A stretch of DNA of 64,000 bases from Xiphydria camelus. Taxonomy: Eukaryota > Arthropoda > Insecta > Hymenoptera > Xiphydriidae. The notes below the pieces were generated by a model. The model had not been told where the DNA came from. It was given only the letters and a program-made list of their open reading frames with translations, and searched no databases. The DNA lies in the NCBI GenBank assembly GCA_963678675.1, contig OY783199.1, forward strand, positions 4,409,501 to 4,473,500. The letters are read 5' to 3'. Positions 11,073 through 21,987 of the stretch are shown here, piece after piece (within the stretch, counting starts at the first letter, position 1; each line of letters starts with the position of its first letter). Position numbers and translations under genes: made by a program.

Positions 11073-13559
11073 CGATTTTTCCTCCGATTTTTGTATAGGA
11101 CAGTTAAATTTTTGCATAATCAAACGAGATGAATCTGGCGCGAGGAAGTTTCAAGAATGCCTCGTCAATGGATTTTAAAGTCGTTTGACGTTCTGTACTT
11201 CGGATGAAGTTTCGAGACCCGACATTAGAGAGTGCTCCAATTTTTTCTCCATTCGAATTTCTCTTCGGTAGGAAAACAAATATCTATCCGTACATTTTTA
11301 TGGCAAACTAAGGATCTTTGGAATCAAAGAACCAAAGCCCTCTTGGACATACAATAATATACCCGGATACAAACTCGTTGTGCTCCGACGTGAGATCTGT
11401 TCCGCATTCTGCATCGACAAACGCGGCGGCTCGGCCGAAGAATTAGTGAAATTTAAGGGATGAAGGTAGGGCGCGGCTGACAGCAGGTGAAATGTGCGTC
11501 GACCGCCCCCATTTGATGGCTGCGGCTTCTCTCGGGCACCTAAACTCGAATCCTGACCTCCCCCGGTTTAAAAAGAGTGGCAAGGGGTGGTCCGCCGCAT
11601 TTCGCCGGGCATTATTCAACCCCGCGGGTGACTCCGCTTTCCCTCTTTCTCTCCTTTTCATGCTCTCGCTGCATTGTGTCGCAAAACTGTTTTCCGCTCC
11701 AGTTGGATCGACGATTTTAACCGCGGGAGCACTTCGACGAGGAGATCGATGGCGATGCGTTTATAGTCGATTACGTAAATAGGAACTTTTCTCTATTTTT
11801 TCACAATTAGAGAGCGGTCGAAACGTCGTAGACGAAACAGCGTCTCGAATGCAATTTAATCCCAGGATACCTTCGTCTATATATTCGGCTCCGATTTAAT
11901 GACACGGTCGAACCCTGAAATTTTTCATTTATATCAAAAACTCGCGTTAACGCCCCTCGCACGCTGGAGCTCGATCATTTTTAGATACCTATACCCTTCG
12001 GACTGCGGGACACCTGTTGAAAATAACTGCCTTGATATCCGAAAACGGCTTTAGGATTTCGTCGGGTCGCGCCCCGCCCATTAAACACTCACCTGGACGT
12101 GGAAAAGGTTTAGGAGCGCTTACCTTTTCGAGGGGAAAAATTAATTTCGTCACTCTTGACTTCACGCGTATAATGGGCGCTCTTTTAATTGCAATTTAAC
12201 CCTCCGAAATCACGTCTCGAATCCTTCTTCGTCGATACCCTCCCCCGGTGGAAAGTATCGACCGTTTCAACGCGCGATTCCGCTCCGGGAAATTCGTGCG
12301 ATCGTAACATCCGATGTAGAGCCGCAACGCGAACGCGCGGGAGCGTGCATTTAAAGCGGTTAACGGCGCGCAATAATCCAATTTATAATCTGAATTACAA
12401 CCCCCTTCTAATCCCATTATAAACTCAAATTTTCAAGGGCTGTACGCGCAGAGGCAAAATGACGTAAATCTTCATCTCATATTTGCAGTATTCCTTTCGT
12501 CGAAGGGAAATAATTCTGACGTTTTTCTGACGGTTTTTTCTTATGCTTCACACTTCGAATATAACCCTATTCGGATGGTGAAACGTAGTGGACATTCAGT
12601 GCGAAGAATTCGATTTTCTCACAATTTTTTTTTATCGCAGATTCCAAAAATTGAGACAAAATTATTGACTCCACATTTTGTTCGTTACTCATTTTCGGCC
12701 TTATTTCATCACGTTGCAAGCCTATCTCTCTCGCACTTGTTGCTTAGCGTAAATGCGTCTCTCTATCGCGTTTCGATGACTTCGCAACGTTGTGGAGAGA
12801 AATGTGCTTATAACTCAGCGAATAATTATCTTTTTGGACATTTTCTTTTTCGTGTGATATTAAACTTATATGTAGATTACCAATTGAATAAAAAAATATA
12901 AATATTTTTTTAACGAGATGTTACTAAATAACAAATTTGCTAATAAAATCGTCGAAATGCCGTTTATTGGATACACGGAAATTGTGTTCACCGTGAAATA
13001 CATAGGCGTATCATACGTATAGTTACTACGCGTACGTACATACATATATGGAGTCAACAGAGGCCCGGTTAAAGGGACGCGCGTAAGAGCGCGGCCATTA
13101 CTCATTCCCCGCTCTGTTTTAAAATATTGCACGCGTGAAATATGGACCGAATTGAAAGTCTTCCGTGTCGGAGGGTGAGAGAGAGTGGAAGGTGGTGGTG
13201 GTGATGGTGGTTGCGCGACGCGGAGGGGCTTTCTAGCTTCGAAAAACGTAACCAACCCCTCGCGCGGACAAGTAGCGGAGTGCCCGGCTAGTCGAGCCGA
13301 GGTTTGTGACCCCAGCTACGAGGACGATTAATCAAACGATTGCCGGGAGGAGCGTGCGTGAGAAATGTGAGACGGGATCCTGTCGCGACAGTCGCGCTGC
13401 CTACCTAGCGTGACCTGGATTCGAATTCTCTCGGCCTCCGCATGCGATCTCGTAAAAGTGTACCAATTCTTTTTTCGCGAGGACAGCAGTGAGAAATTAT
13501 ATAAATTGGAGTAAAATTTTCTTAAGTAGGTAATACGGATCGGATATGTTAGCTACATG
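11073..13559. other. no gene seen
   Basis: This is 2.5 kb of unique, partly CpG-rich sequence. ORFs of 60-130 codons occur on both strands without recognisable motifs or splice-site support. The G+C-rich part at 13060-13440 could be regulatory, but nothing specific supports it. Confidence 0.4.
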
Positions 13560-13734
13560 CACTAAAAAAAACGATATATTCAATTAAATCGGTGTTTACA
13601 GGTGGACGAATGCAGAATTAATTGCTTTAACCGATAAATTTGGTTATAAACGATCAATGGCTATTAGAAGGAAACAGACTGTAATTTATTCAATTCAATT
13701 ATTGGTCCAAGTATTTACATTCAAATAAATGTTA

Positions 13735-14205
13735 CAGAGAAATAATTGCTGGTATCAAACAAATATTTCTTGAACCAAGAACATACGATCTTGGAAATTT
13801 CTACATCGAAAAAAAAATTTGCTTCTTTCAACAATTGTGAAGTTAAATACGGCGAACCTCACAGTGCAATTGTCTCAATGTCATAAAAGTGTAAGGAAAA
13901 ATAAATAGTTGAAACGAGTGAATATCTCCTTGAAATAATTACACCTTGAGGTTGGCCGCATTCAACCTCATCGATTGTTGAATGAAGCAAATTATTTTTT
14001 CAGTGTAGGAATACAGATTTTTGACTAAATAATGTATATTTCAGATTCAAAAATACCTTCGCTGTGGAACAAGAAATTCTTTCTACGTGAAAAAAAAAAT
14101 TACTCTAGTCTATAAAATCTTTTCTTGCACGAAGAAAACTATAGTATGATCCTGGAATTATATTATGTTTTTGATCTCGAAGAAAAAAGATAATACAATT
14201 TCAGG
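13735..14205. mobile_element. element family W, copy 1 (nested in B, interrupted by X)
   Basis: It shares AGAGAAATAATTGCTGGT, TTTCTTGAA, AATACCTTCG, ACAAGAAATTCTT and GATCCTGRAATTATAT with the copy at 63014-63300, in the same order. That second copy lacks the family X insert, confirming the nesting. Confidence 0.6.
13806..14005. mobile_element. palindromic MITE family X, copy 1 (nested in W)
   Basis: The arms carry AAATTTGCTTCTTTCAACAA and GCGAACCTCACAGTGCAATT, inverted at the other end as TTGAATGAAGCAAATTATTT with a CAGTG terminus. It is paralogous to the copy in hth intron 1 (49496-49718). Confidence 0.7.
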
Positions 14206-14265
14206 ATCTGCATTCCTTCATCCGTAACCACCGATTTAATCGAATGTATTATACTTTTTTCTCAT

Positions 14266-16568
14266 TGATACGAAACTCGACATTTCGGGATGAGATAAAT
14301 GCGCAGCATCCCGTGCAGTAGGTCGACGTATCGAGCGAGACAAATTGCCGGGTCCGCGGGTGGCGAATAGAAGTTGGACGTCCGAAGTTTCCTCGGGGAG
14401 AGCAACCCCCGTAGTGGGTTTGGAAATTGGGAGCAACATGTGCGCCAGATACGACTCCGCTTCGCAACCAGTCGAAATAAGAGGGATTACACGTGTACGG
14501 GGCACCGCCGCGCTGCACTAATGGTTTTTGTAATCAGCCGAAGCACGTGATGCCGAAGCCGTAGGAGCCGCGGTCGGTCCTGGTCGACTGCTAGTTTTCG
14601 GCTTCATCCGGAGCACAGCAGCAGCTGCGTACCTCGATCCGACTGATCAAGAGGCGGGGTGAGAGGGTGTGTGCGCTCCTTCTCGACTCGACGCGCGCGC
14701 GCCAGAGTCGAGCGACTCGATTTGACTCCGCTCGATCCGTTTGATTAATAGTCCCGGGGACGGAAGAGAGCGTTATCGCGGGGACGCAATGAGAGAGAGA
14801 AGAGAGAGGGACCGACGGATAAAGACGGAAAATCAAGCAACGTGGAGGGAGAAAACGAGAGAGAGAGAGAGAAGTCTCCGGGTTTCGTTGCAGCGCAAAT
14901 ACGGGGACGGCGCGGTGCGTAGGGGCGAGCTTCGGGGCCGCGCGTCATGAATAATCGGGATTCTCTATTCGTTCCTGTCTTTTTTTTTACCTCCTCCTCC
15001 CGTTCCGTACTCCTACTGCCGCCAGCCGCCGCCGCCGCCGCCGCCGACTCCGACTCCCAAGTTTAATCCCGCATGAATATGTATAGGAGGCTCTCGAATC
15101 GGCGCTGTGTTTCTCTCGAAGATACCCACTGGTCCCGGCGATGCGCCGCGACGACGCGCGATGGAGGTGTCCCCTTTGAATCCCTCCCTTCCCTCTTTAT
15201 CGTGCCCGCGGCATAACGTTTCAATAATTCGCACCGCTCCGGCGGCGGCGGCGCCCTCGCCGGGGAGAGCCGCGCGTGAAATTCGTTCGCAACGGAACTC
15301 CGCGACGCGTTTGTCTATGGTACGCGACGAATCCGATTCTGTACACGCGTCTCCCCGCGGGAGTGTATAAATATGTATGAGCCTAGGCGAGTCGGCGAGA
15401 GTATACGTAGCTCGAAGAAAGCAAGGGTCGCTGCTCCTATTCGCTTCGACCTTTCGAAAAAAAAAAAAAGCGCACCGGAGGAATTGTGACGCGACGGAGC
15501 GGAATTTATAGCGCCCGGTATCGCGGGCGAGAGAAAGAGAGAGAGAGAGACGGAGAGGGATCGTCGAGTCTAATAGAGAGCTCGTTAGAAGAGATCCTCA
15601 TTCGACTTTGTATCCTTCGAAAAGACGCACCGATGCGATGACCCACGGGGAAGAGGTGACCGCGCGCGAAGTTCGGGGAAGATGTCGCGTCATAAAAGGG
15701 TATGTCCCAGTTGTATATTACGTCGAGCGACAGGACGACACGACCAGTGGTCGTGCTCGACAAAAAAGAGGGAGGGGGTGCGGGTGCGCGACGCCCGTAA
15801 CGCCTTCTACAGGTGTATCGCTAATGGCGCGATAATAATTAGGTTCGACGTTGGGACACGCTTTTTTCTTCGTCCAACGGGCCTAGTAAAACCGGACGAG
15901 TGCCCTTCCCATAAATAATTCAGAAGCCAACTTGCGTCGTTCTTTCTCCGTCTCGCTCGCGGCTTATTGCTTTTTCACTCGCGTTCGGGAGGGACGTTGA
16001 CGAAGCTGTCACACGGGGAGGCGAGCTTCCCTCGTGGGTCGGTTACGACCGTCCGTCGATTCGCGACGCGTGTCGTCGCTTCGATTGTTTCCGCGGAACG
16101 TATGGGCGGAGCGACGCGAGACACTTTTCGGTCGGAGTGGATTTGCGTAAGTTTGCCGAAGAGTCGTACGTGGAATATTTCTTGTTGTCTGACGGCGAAC
16201 TGTGTGATGCTTCGCTTTGAATGCAGTTTTTTACATCAAGGAGCTTCTGGTTTTTACAGCTTTTATCCGCATGACCCAGATAGCACGACGAGTGAGCAAT
16301 TAGACTTCTACGTTCGTTCTATTAATATGTTGATAGAAATCAGCTACTTTACAGGTTCCAAATATCAAAATACAGTAGTATGATATTTTGCTCCTCTACC
16401 TGTCTGTAAGGTGAAATTTTTCTCTTCGATAAATGTCTACAGTAGCGAGAGAGTAATCCTATTTTAGCAGACGATGACGTAACGTAATTCAATAAATTTT
16501 ATCATCTATTTTTTAAGTAAAATATTTAAAAAGGATCCAAGAGTTTCTCGTTCGTGAGTCTTTTACAG
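14266..16568. other. no gene seen; CpG-rich unique block with GA and CCG tracts
   Basis: This CpG-rich block contains GA-rich tracts at 14791-14870 and 15532-15550 and a CCG run at 15017-15047. It looks like a promoter or CpG-rich regulatory block by composition, but no exon with a recognisable product follows. The ORF at 15967-16383 (138 codons) has no known motif. Unannotated non-coding transcription or distal hth enhancers are possible. Confidence 0.35.
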
Positions 16569-16569
16569 T

Positions 16570-16692
16570 ATACAGAGAAAAAGAATTAGTTGGATTTACT
16601 AAAAACTACAATTTCATTAGTACAAATAAATAATTACTCGCGATCCTGCAAGTAACTTTCAGTAGATCCACCTAATTCTTTTTCTATGTGTA
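16570..16692. mobile_element. short palindromic MITE, family I
   Basis: TACAGAGAAAAAGAATTAGT and TGGAT on the left are mirrored by ATCCACCTAATTCTTTTTCT and ATGTGTA on the right, around a 70-bp centre. Confidence 0.6.
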
Positions 16693-16780
16693 AGTACAAC
16701 TTATGGTGCATTTTGATTCTTGAATCTTTATCCAATACCTTGCTTACAAATAACGCATCTATTTTTAAAATATCTGTTAC

Positions 16781-16992
16781 TACACTGAGAAAAATAATTG
16801 GTCAATCTTGGAGACGATGACCTCACTGTTTGGTGAAATATGGATCCTCTCCATCTGTTTGATTAAATGAACCACTCTTCGGTTAGAATAACTAAACATT
16901 TGGCTAGAGTAACTAAATATTTGATTAGAATAACTTGATATTTGGTCCCATTAACCGATATTTTGGTTAGAATAGCTAAACACGTTTAGCAG
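16781..16992 (-). mobile_element. MITE family A, copy 2, truncated
   Basis: It opens TACACTGAGAAAAATAATTG, then GTCAATCTTGGAGACGATGA, in inverse orientation to copies at 94 and 61933, and keeps the TTAGAATAACTAAAC units. It stops near 16992 without the other terminus. Confidence 0.7.
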
Positions 16993-18802
16993 ACGAGCTC
17001 TACCTATGCTATTTAGGTGATGCGGTCTTATCCGAAAGGAATGTCCTCGAAACAAGAAAAAATTATGTCGCGGTACAATCGACCACGAAAAGTTAATCGC
17101 GTTTATCTAATTATTCCAACGCCGAGGAGAAAAGAATCCAGAGAAACGCACCGCAAGAGAAACGATCCCGCCTATAGGCTATAGCTGCGCGCGTTCGTAT
17201 CGTCGAGATCTCCATCCGCGCGCGAGCATTCATCGAAATTCGAGTCGGTGCGAAGAATCTCCCCGATACGTCACCCGAGTAGAAACCGGTCCGAAGGGCT
17301 GCGCAGATGGAACATCCTTCGCGATGCCCCGGGAGAGAGAAATTGGTTACGTTTCTCGGTCCCCGAAAAAAAAAGCGGTGTTTACGGTCAGCGCGACAGG
17401 AAAGCCCCTATTTTCGGGTTTTTTAGGGTCGCGTCTCTTCGACTTTATGACTCTTGAGAGAGGCGTGAGGGGATGGGAATAGAGAGAGAGAGAGAGAGAA
17501 ATGTTCGAGTGTAGTGAACCGGACAAAGGGGTTGTTGGCACAACACAGCGAAGTGGAGCCAAAGCAGTTTCGTTTTATTGCGATTATTGGCGATGACCGA
17601 GAGCGGTACCGTTTTTTGCAGTAGTCACCCCTCTTTCCTACGTGTGCATGCGAAATTCGTCGAGTCCTATTTGCGGAATTATAAATTATCGCGTGGATTG
17701 TTGAGAACAATTGAGAAAGTACCTCCCATTACTCGTTTTTAAACGGTACCAGTGCCATTTTTTTGTACCTAAAATTACGTTTCACGCAAAAGACGCGTCT
17801 CTCCATCGCGTAATCGAGAGCGTACACACTACCGCGGAAGAATACTTTCGAGCCACCCTGTTTGTTTCAAAGTTCGAACCCCCCTCCGTATCTCGCGCCC
17901 CGGTGGAACCGGCGGGAGGGTTACGGAGACTTTCTCCCCCGGATCCCTTTTTCGGTTCGGCTCGGTCCGGGTCACGGGCTGTCGCGCCCGAAGTTCATGG
18001 AATTCCAGAGAGGCCCAGAAATTCACAGATTTCGTTCCCGAGAACAAGAGAATGGAAACGAAAGCCAAGGGGGTCGGCAGGGGTGGGACGGGACGCGCCG
18101 TGCCACGGGATCGCACGCATGCGTCTCGTCCAGCCCAGCGGGTGGTGAACTTTTTTCTTTCCTCTCCCCCTCTTATCCCTCTCCCGGCCCGGCCCGGCCC
18201 GGTCCGATCTCCTCTCTCTCGGCGCTCCCCGCTCTCTCCCTCGCCCGGTGCCAGTTAGAGAGGGAACTCTTCGTTTTGGCCCTCTCGTCCGTTCGTTCGG
18301 CTTTGGATTTCGGCTCTCTTTTAAATAATTGTCCGACCGGCTTCGTGGCGCGACGAGGGAGGAGGTGGCGGAGGTTGCGGGACGCGCGCGGTCCGGGCCG
18401 CTCCGCGATCGGGAGATGCATCGCAGCGCGCAACCCCCTCGGCCCCCCCGACGTCACGGAGCGGACATTGTTAGCGCGGGGCGCACGATCCGTGGTCCAG
18501 CGCGACGAGGGATATAGGTACGCCACCTCCGCGCATCGGGCGACAATGATAGACAATAAATTTTGGGACGCGCGTCGAAGAGACTTTAATTAGAGGCATC
18601 GTTAGGGGGTGACGTTACGGCGAGAGAGGCGGAGAGACGGTGGTGGAGGTTGGGGTGGAGGTTTGCGACTTTGCCCGCAGGTACGGACAATTCGCATTGA
18701 GTTGCGTTAATTTCATTGAGTGGAAACGAATTAATGACGATTATCTTGACTTTTTGACGCTTAGATTCTAAGTTGATATTGGCATAGCGCAATTAATAAG
18801 AA
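16993..18802. other. no gene seen; CpG-rich unique block
   Basis: GA repeats lie at 17481-17500 and a CCCGG run at 18184-18207. The 243-codon ORF at 17862-18593 is Arg/Pro/Ser-rich with ORFs overlapping it on both strands, a compositional effect. CCCGAGTAGAAA occurs at 17274-17285 but without the rest of the element terminus seen elsewhere. Confidence 0.4.
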
Positions 18803-19041
18803 CCCAGGCGGAGAAAACTTATATATATATTTTGTATATGGTCCATATGTGGATTTAGTCATATTTGAATCATATGTTATTTCTATATTAAACATACAAA
18901 GAATGTATTTGGATTTTTTAATGTTTATGCAATCCATATATAGTCCGTATATATGGTTAACATAGAAATCATTTATAATCCATATATGATCAAATCCACA
19001 TATGGATCATACACAAAATATATAGAATTTCTCCGCCTGGG
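18803..19041. mobile_element. palindromic MITE family C, copy 1 (intact)
   Basis: The 239-bp element is an almost complete fold-back. It starts CCCAGGCGGAGAAA and ends TTTCTCCGCCTGGG, with arms of TATGGTCCATATGTGGATTT against AAATCCACATATGGATCATA. It defines a family with copies at 31823, 41626 and a fragment at 27338. Confidence 0.85.
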
Positions 19042-19796
19042 AAGGTAATAATGTCAACATTTTCTTCGTCGCTTGCAATTTTGCCCGTGATGTGGCGATC
19101 CTGCATCCCGTTACGATAATCTACAAATCCCTTGCAGTCCGCTGCAGTCGGTATACGTATTCGCGCTTACGTATAACGAGCGCACGCGCATTCGGGATCG
19201 AATCGGGGAGAAAAATAAAAAGTCGCGAGTCCGTCTCCGCGCGCGCAGACCGTGACAAAGGTGGGATGCGTAAAAGTGGCAGGGGGAAGATGAGGACAAA
19301 CATAATTCAGAATTATCCCGCGAGGCGGTCTCCCGTCTCACATATATCACTCGGGAAGGGGGTTGTCCGAAGGGGGAGAGAAAGAGGTTAAAACGCTTCC
19401 CTCTCTGTATCGTCGTCGTCGGTGCACGGGACGCGACGTACGTGGTATGGGTGTACGTGCCCGACCTACCTCTGTCTCACACTCTCCCGCGTCGCACGCT
19501 CGTGCTATTCGGTGGTATGCGTGGGTCGCACAGCGTAAAAAGGTGTGGGAGTCGGGGTGGATGGGTGTGGATTGTAAATCCTGGCAGGTGTCGCCCGCAC
19601 CTGTCATCTGGCCGCGGTTGGGTCCTTATCCGTGTCCACGAACCACCCCCGGAACACCCTCGCGGCCCTTTAATCGGTCACCGAGACTGATTTCATTAGG
19701 AGCGCCCGCGGTTGCGTTCCTCGCGCCGCATTCACGCATCCGTACGTCGTGGCGAGTCGTTTTGGGAGATAACGAAGAGTTTTGAAAACTATGAGG
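19042..19796. other. no gene seen
   Basis: CpG-rich unique sequence. ORFs overlap on both strands, and none is recognised. Confidence 0.45.
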
Positions 19797-20454
19797 TGTG
19801 CTGAGAGAAAAGAGTGGGTAGTAATATCTACCGTAATCGATGGATTGAATTTTCCTGGTTGCTAGTACCATATTTATAATTAAGCAGACCATGAATGCAG
19901 TTGAAGTAGCTTGTCGCATGGTTATGCATCCAGGGAAAAGGTCTAGTTGAATGCGAATGTAATAGAAACAATTATTCGAGATGAATAGGAATTTATTCAC
20001 GTCGAACAAAAGTCTATTTGAATGTGATAAATATTCTACTAAGTTCTTACTGAATTAAAAAGATGTTCAAAACATTTATTTATTTATTATAATTCAAATA
20101 GATTTTTGTTCGATGTAAATAAATTCCTATTTATCTCAAATTCATTTTTCTCTCACACAAGCTTGTATTTAACTATAGGTACCGTTTTCCCCTCAGTGTG
20201 ATAACAACAGGTGTATGGTTCATGATAGTCACGTATCATGCTTGAATTAACCACAAAAGAAGATCAATAATATTATTGCACGGTAGTGTCAAGTGCATAA
20301 ATAAAAAATTTGGGGTCATTTTTATCGACCATGCTGCAGGTTGACCCTATTGCGGCAATCCTGATCTCTTGTTATTGTAATCGAAAAGTCATTGCTTAGA
20401 ACAACTATGGAATTATAATTATAGCTCTTTCAGCCAGACTTTTCTCTGAGTGTG
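19797..20454 (+). mobile_element. MITE family M, copy 2, with nested palindromic element
   Basis: The outer element opens GTGTGCTGAGAGAAAAG and closes TTTTCTCTGAGTG. Compared with copy 1 it is interrupted after GCATGGTTATG by about 270 bp (19928-20199). The insert is a fold-back with arms GATGAATAGGAATTTATTCA and ATAAATTCCTATTTATCTCA. Confidence 0.65.
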
Positions 20455-21239
20455 CGGAAATGCAGTGGAAATTCTTTTCGCGTGTTATTTCGAAAATAGC
20501 GGAAAAGCTCCTTCGTACATCGATCAATCGTAAAGCGAGTGTTCGCTCTCGAGAGGTTGAAATAAAGGAGTTAGGGGAGGAATAGGTAGAGGAGGAGCCA
20601 TCGGCAACTCTCTCTCTCGCCCCCCCTCTCCCGCTCTTCTCTATTTACACGCGTCGTGCTCGTGTAGACACGGCACCTCCGGTGTTACGTATCTCAAATA
20701 GCTTAATTATATTTTTACAGCGTCGGTATATTATCATATTATCGCGAGAGGCGCGAGGGACGCGCGGGGGTGCGCGGGGATGAGATCCCACCGAGGAACA
20801 TAAAACATCCCGGGCGAACCTGCCGCGCGTACCCCGCCGCATATACGCGCACCCGACTCTCCTCCGGGCTCTCCGACGCGTTTAAATGCGGCAGCTCGGC
20901 CGCGCGACAGTTTTACCGCGCGCTGTAAAACACGTCTAATCTCCCGCCATGCTACCGTTCCGCTATCTGCAGCGCGCGAGTGTGCGCGTACAGGTAGAGC
21001 CTCGCGTTATCGCGCGAGAAATCGACACGCGTCTTCCCCGGAAGAAATATACGGAGAGCGAGAGAGGGACGGCGCACCCCGGAAACTCGCGCCGCGAGTC
21101 GTTACCGCTCGTGAGCACGAAAATTCGGAGGCTGCGAGAAAGTTCGGATGATTCGGTATCGCTTCTGGTAACGCGTTTGTTCGATTCGCGAGAGGGGAGG
21201 GAGAGGCTAGATGAAGATATTAATTGGGGATAGTTTCTC
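20455..21239. other. no gene seen
   Basis: CpG-rich unique sequence with chance ORFs. The 94-codon ORF at 20949-21233 has no recognisable motif. Confidence 0.4.
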
Positions 21240-21411
21240 CCCGAGTAGAAATTGAATCGAGGCGGCATCAAGGCACTTTTAAGTCTTTCCCGAATCAAAC
21301 AAGGCACTGGCGAGCAGATATCGGTACAACGTCAGGGTACTTTTTAATTGTTTCCTGATTTAAACAAGGCGTTGCTAAGACAGACATTGAGGGAGTGTCA
21401 AGGCAGAGTTA
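21240..21411. mobile_element. terminal fragment with CCCGAGTAGAAATT end and 65-bp tandem units
   Basis: CCCGAGTAGAAATT (21240-21253) matches the termini of the 6341-10199 element. It is followed by 2.2 copies of a unit of about 65 bp starting CAAGGCACTTTT, CAGGGTACTTTT and CAAGGCAGAGTT (21269, 21333, 21399), each with TTTCCYGAWTYAAACAAGGC. This looks like the end and subterminal array of a related element. The opposite end was not found. Confidence 0.45.
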
Positions 21412-21724
21412 AAAATAATTCTTCTATATTTTATGTCAATAATATTCGTTGCCCACAATCGACGTAGATTATCGTCGGGCTTTCGTAATCCATTTTTGCA
21501 CGGATATATTATACTTTATAATTGGGCCGCTAAGGGTTTATGCTCCCTTCAGAAGATGACGATATTTCTCTCACGCGGTGCCTGGATATTACTAGTCGGT
21601 GTCTTGATTAAATCAATCAAGAAAACTTTCACCAGGGTCGCGTTTTTCTGGGGATTGGAAGAAAAAGTCGTAGAGGGTCGGTTTTTCCATCTCTAAAAAC
21701 TGCGATGTAAAATGGGTCGAATAG

Positions 21725-21987
21725 TACGGAAAAATGTTCCATTCGAAATTACGATGTCAGCATCGCATGGCCGGACCGTATCGACAATATTAAACAGGCT
21801 GCATAACTTTTCTCAATAACTGCTCTGAACGTAATTTTTTTCTAGACGCTAGCATCGTAAAATTGCACGGTAGCATCCAAAACAAAAATATATCTGCAGC
21901 AGTTATTCAGAGGACTTATGTAGAATGTTTCATATTATCGGTATGGTCCGGCGATCGTCATTTTAAATGGAATATTTTCTCCGTGTA
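21725..21987. mobile_element. palindromic MITE, family K
   Basis: TACGGAAAAATGTTCCATTC on the left mirrors ATGGAATATTTTCTCCGTGT on the right. Internal mirrored blocks include GGCCGGACCGTATCGACAAT against TATCGGTATGGTCCGGCGAT. It is a single copy in the window. Confidence 0.7.

Larger units (their letters stand above)
13560..14265. mobile_element. MITE family B, copy 2, holding two nested elements
   Basis: The 5' half (CACTAAAAAAAACGATAT, AAATCGGTGTTTACAGGTGG, ATGCAGAATTAAT) ends near 13735. The 3' end (ATCTGCATTCCTTCATCCGT, then AACCACCGATTTAATC and CTTTTTTCTCA) resumes at 14207. Between them lies a family W element, which itself holds a family X element. The order of insertion is therefore B, then W, then X. 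Confidence 0.7.

Noticed and set aside
17274..17285. CCCGAGTAGAAA, like the composite-element end
   Set aside because: The sequence that follows (CCGGTCCGAAGG) lacks both the final T and any subterminal array, so it may be chance.
17862..18593. 243-codon ORF on the + strand
   Set aside because: Arg/Pro-rich, overlapped by a 127-codon minus ORF and others; no domain, no splice context.
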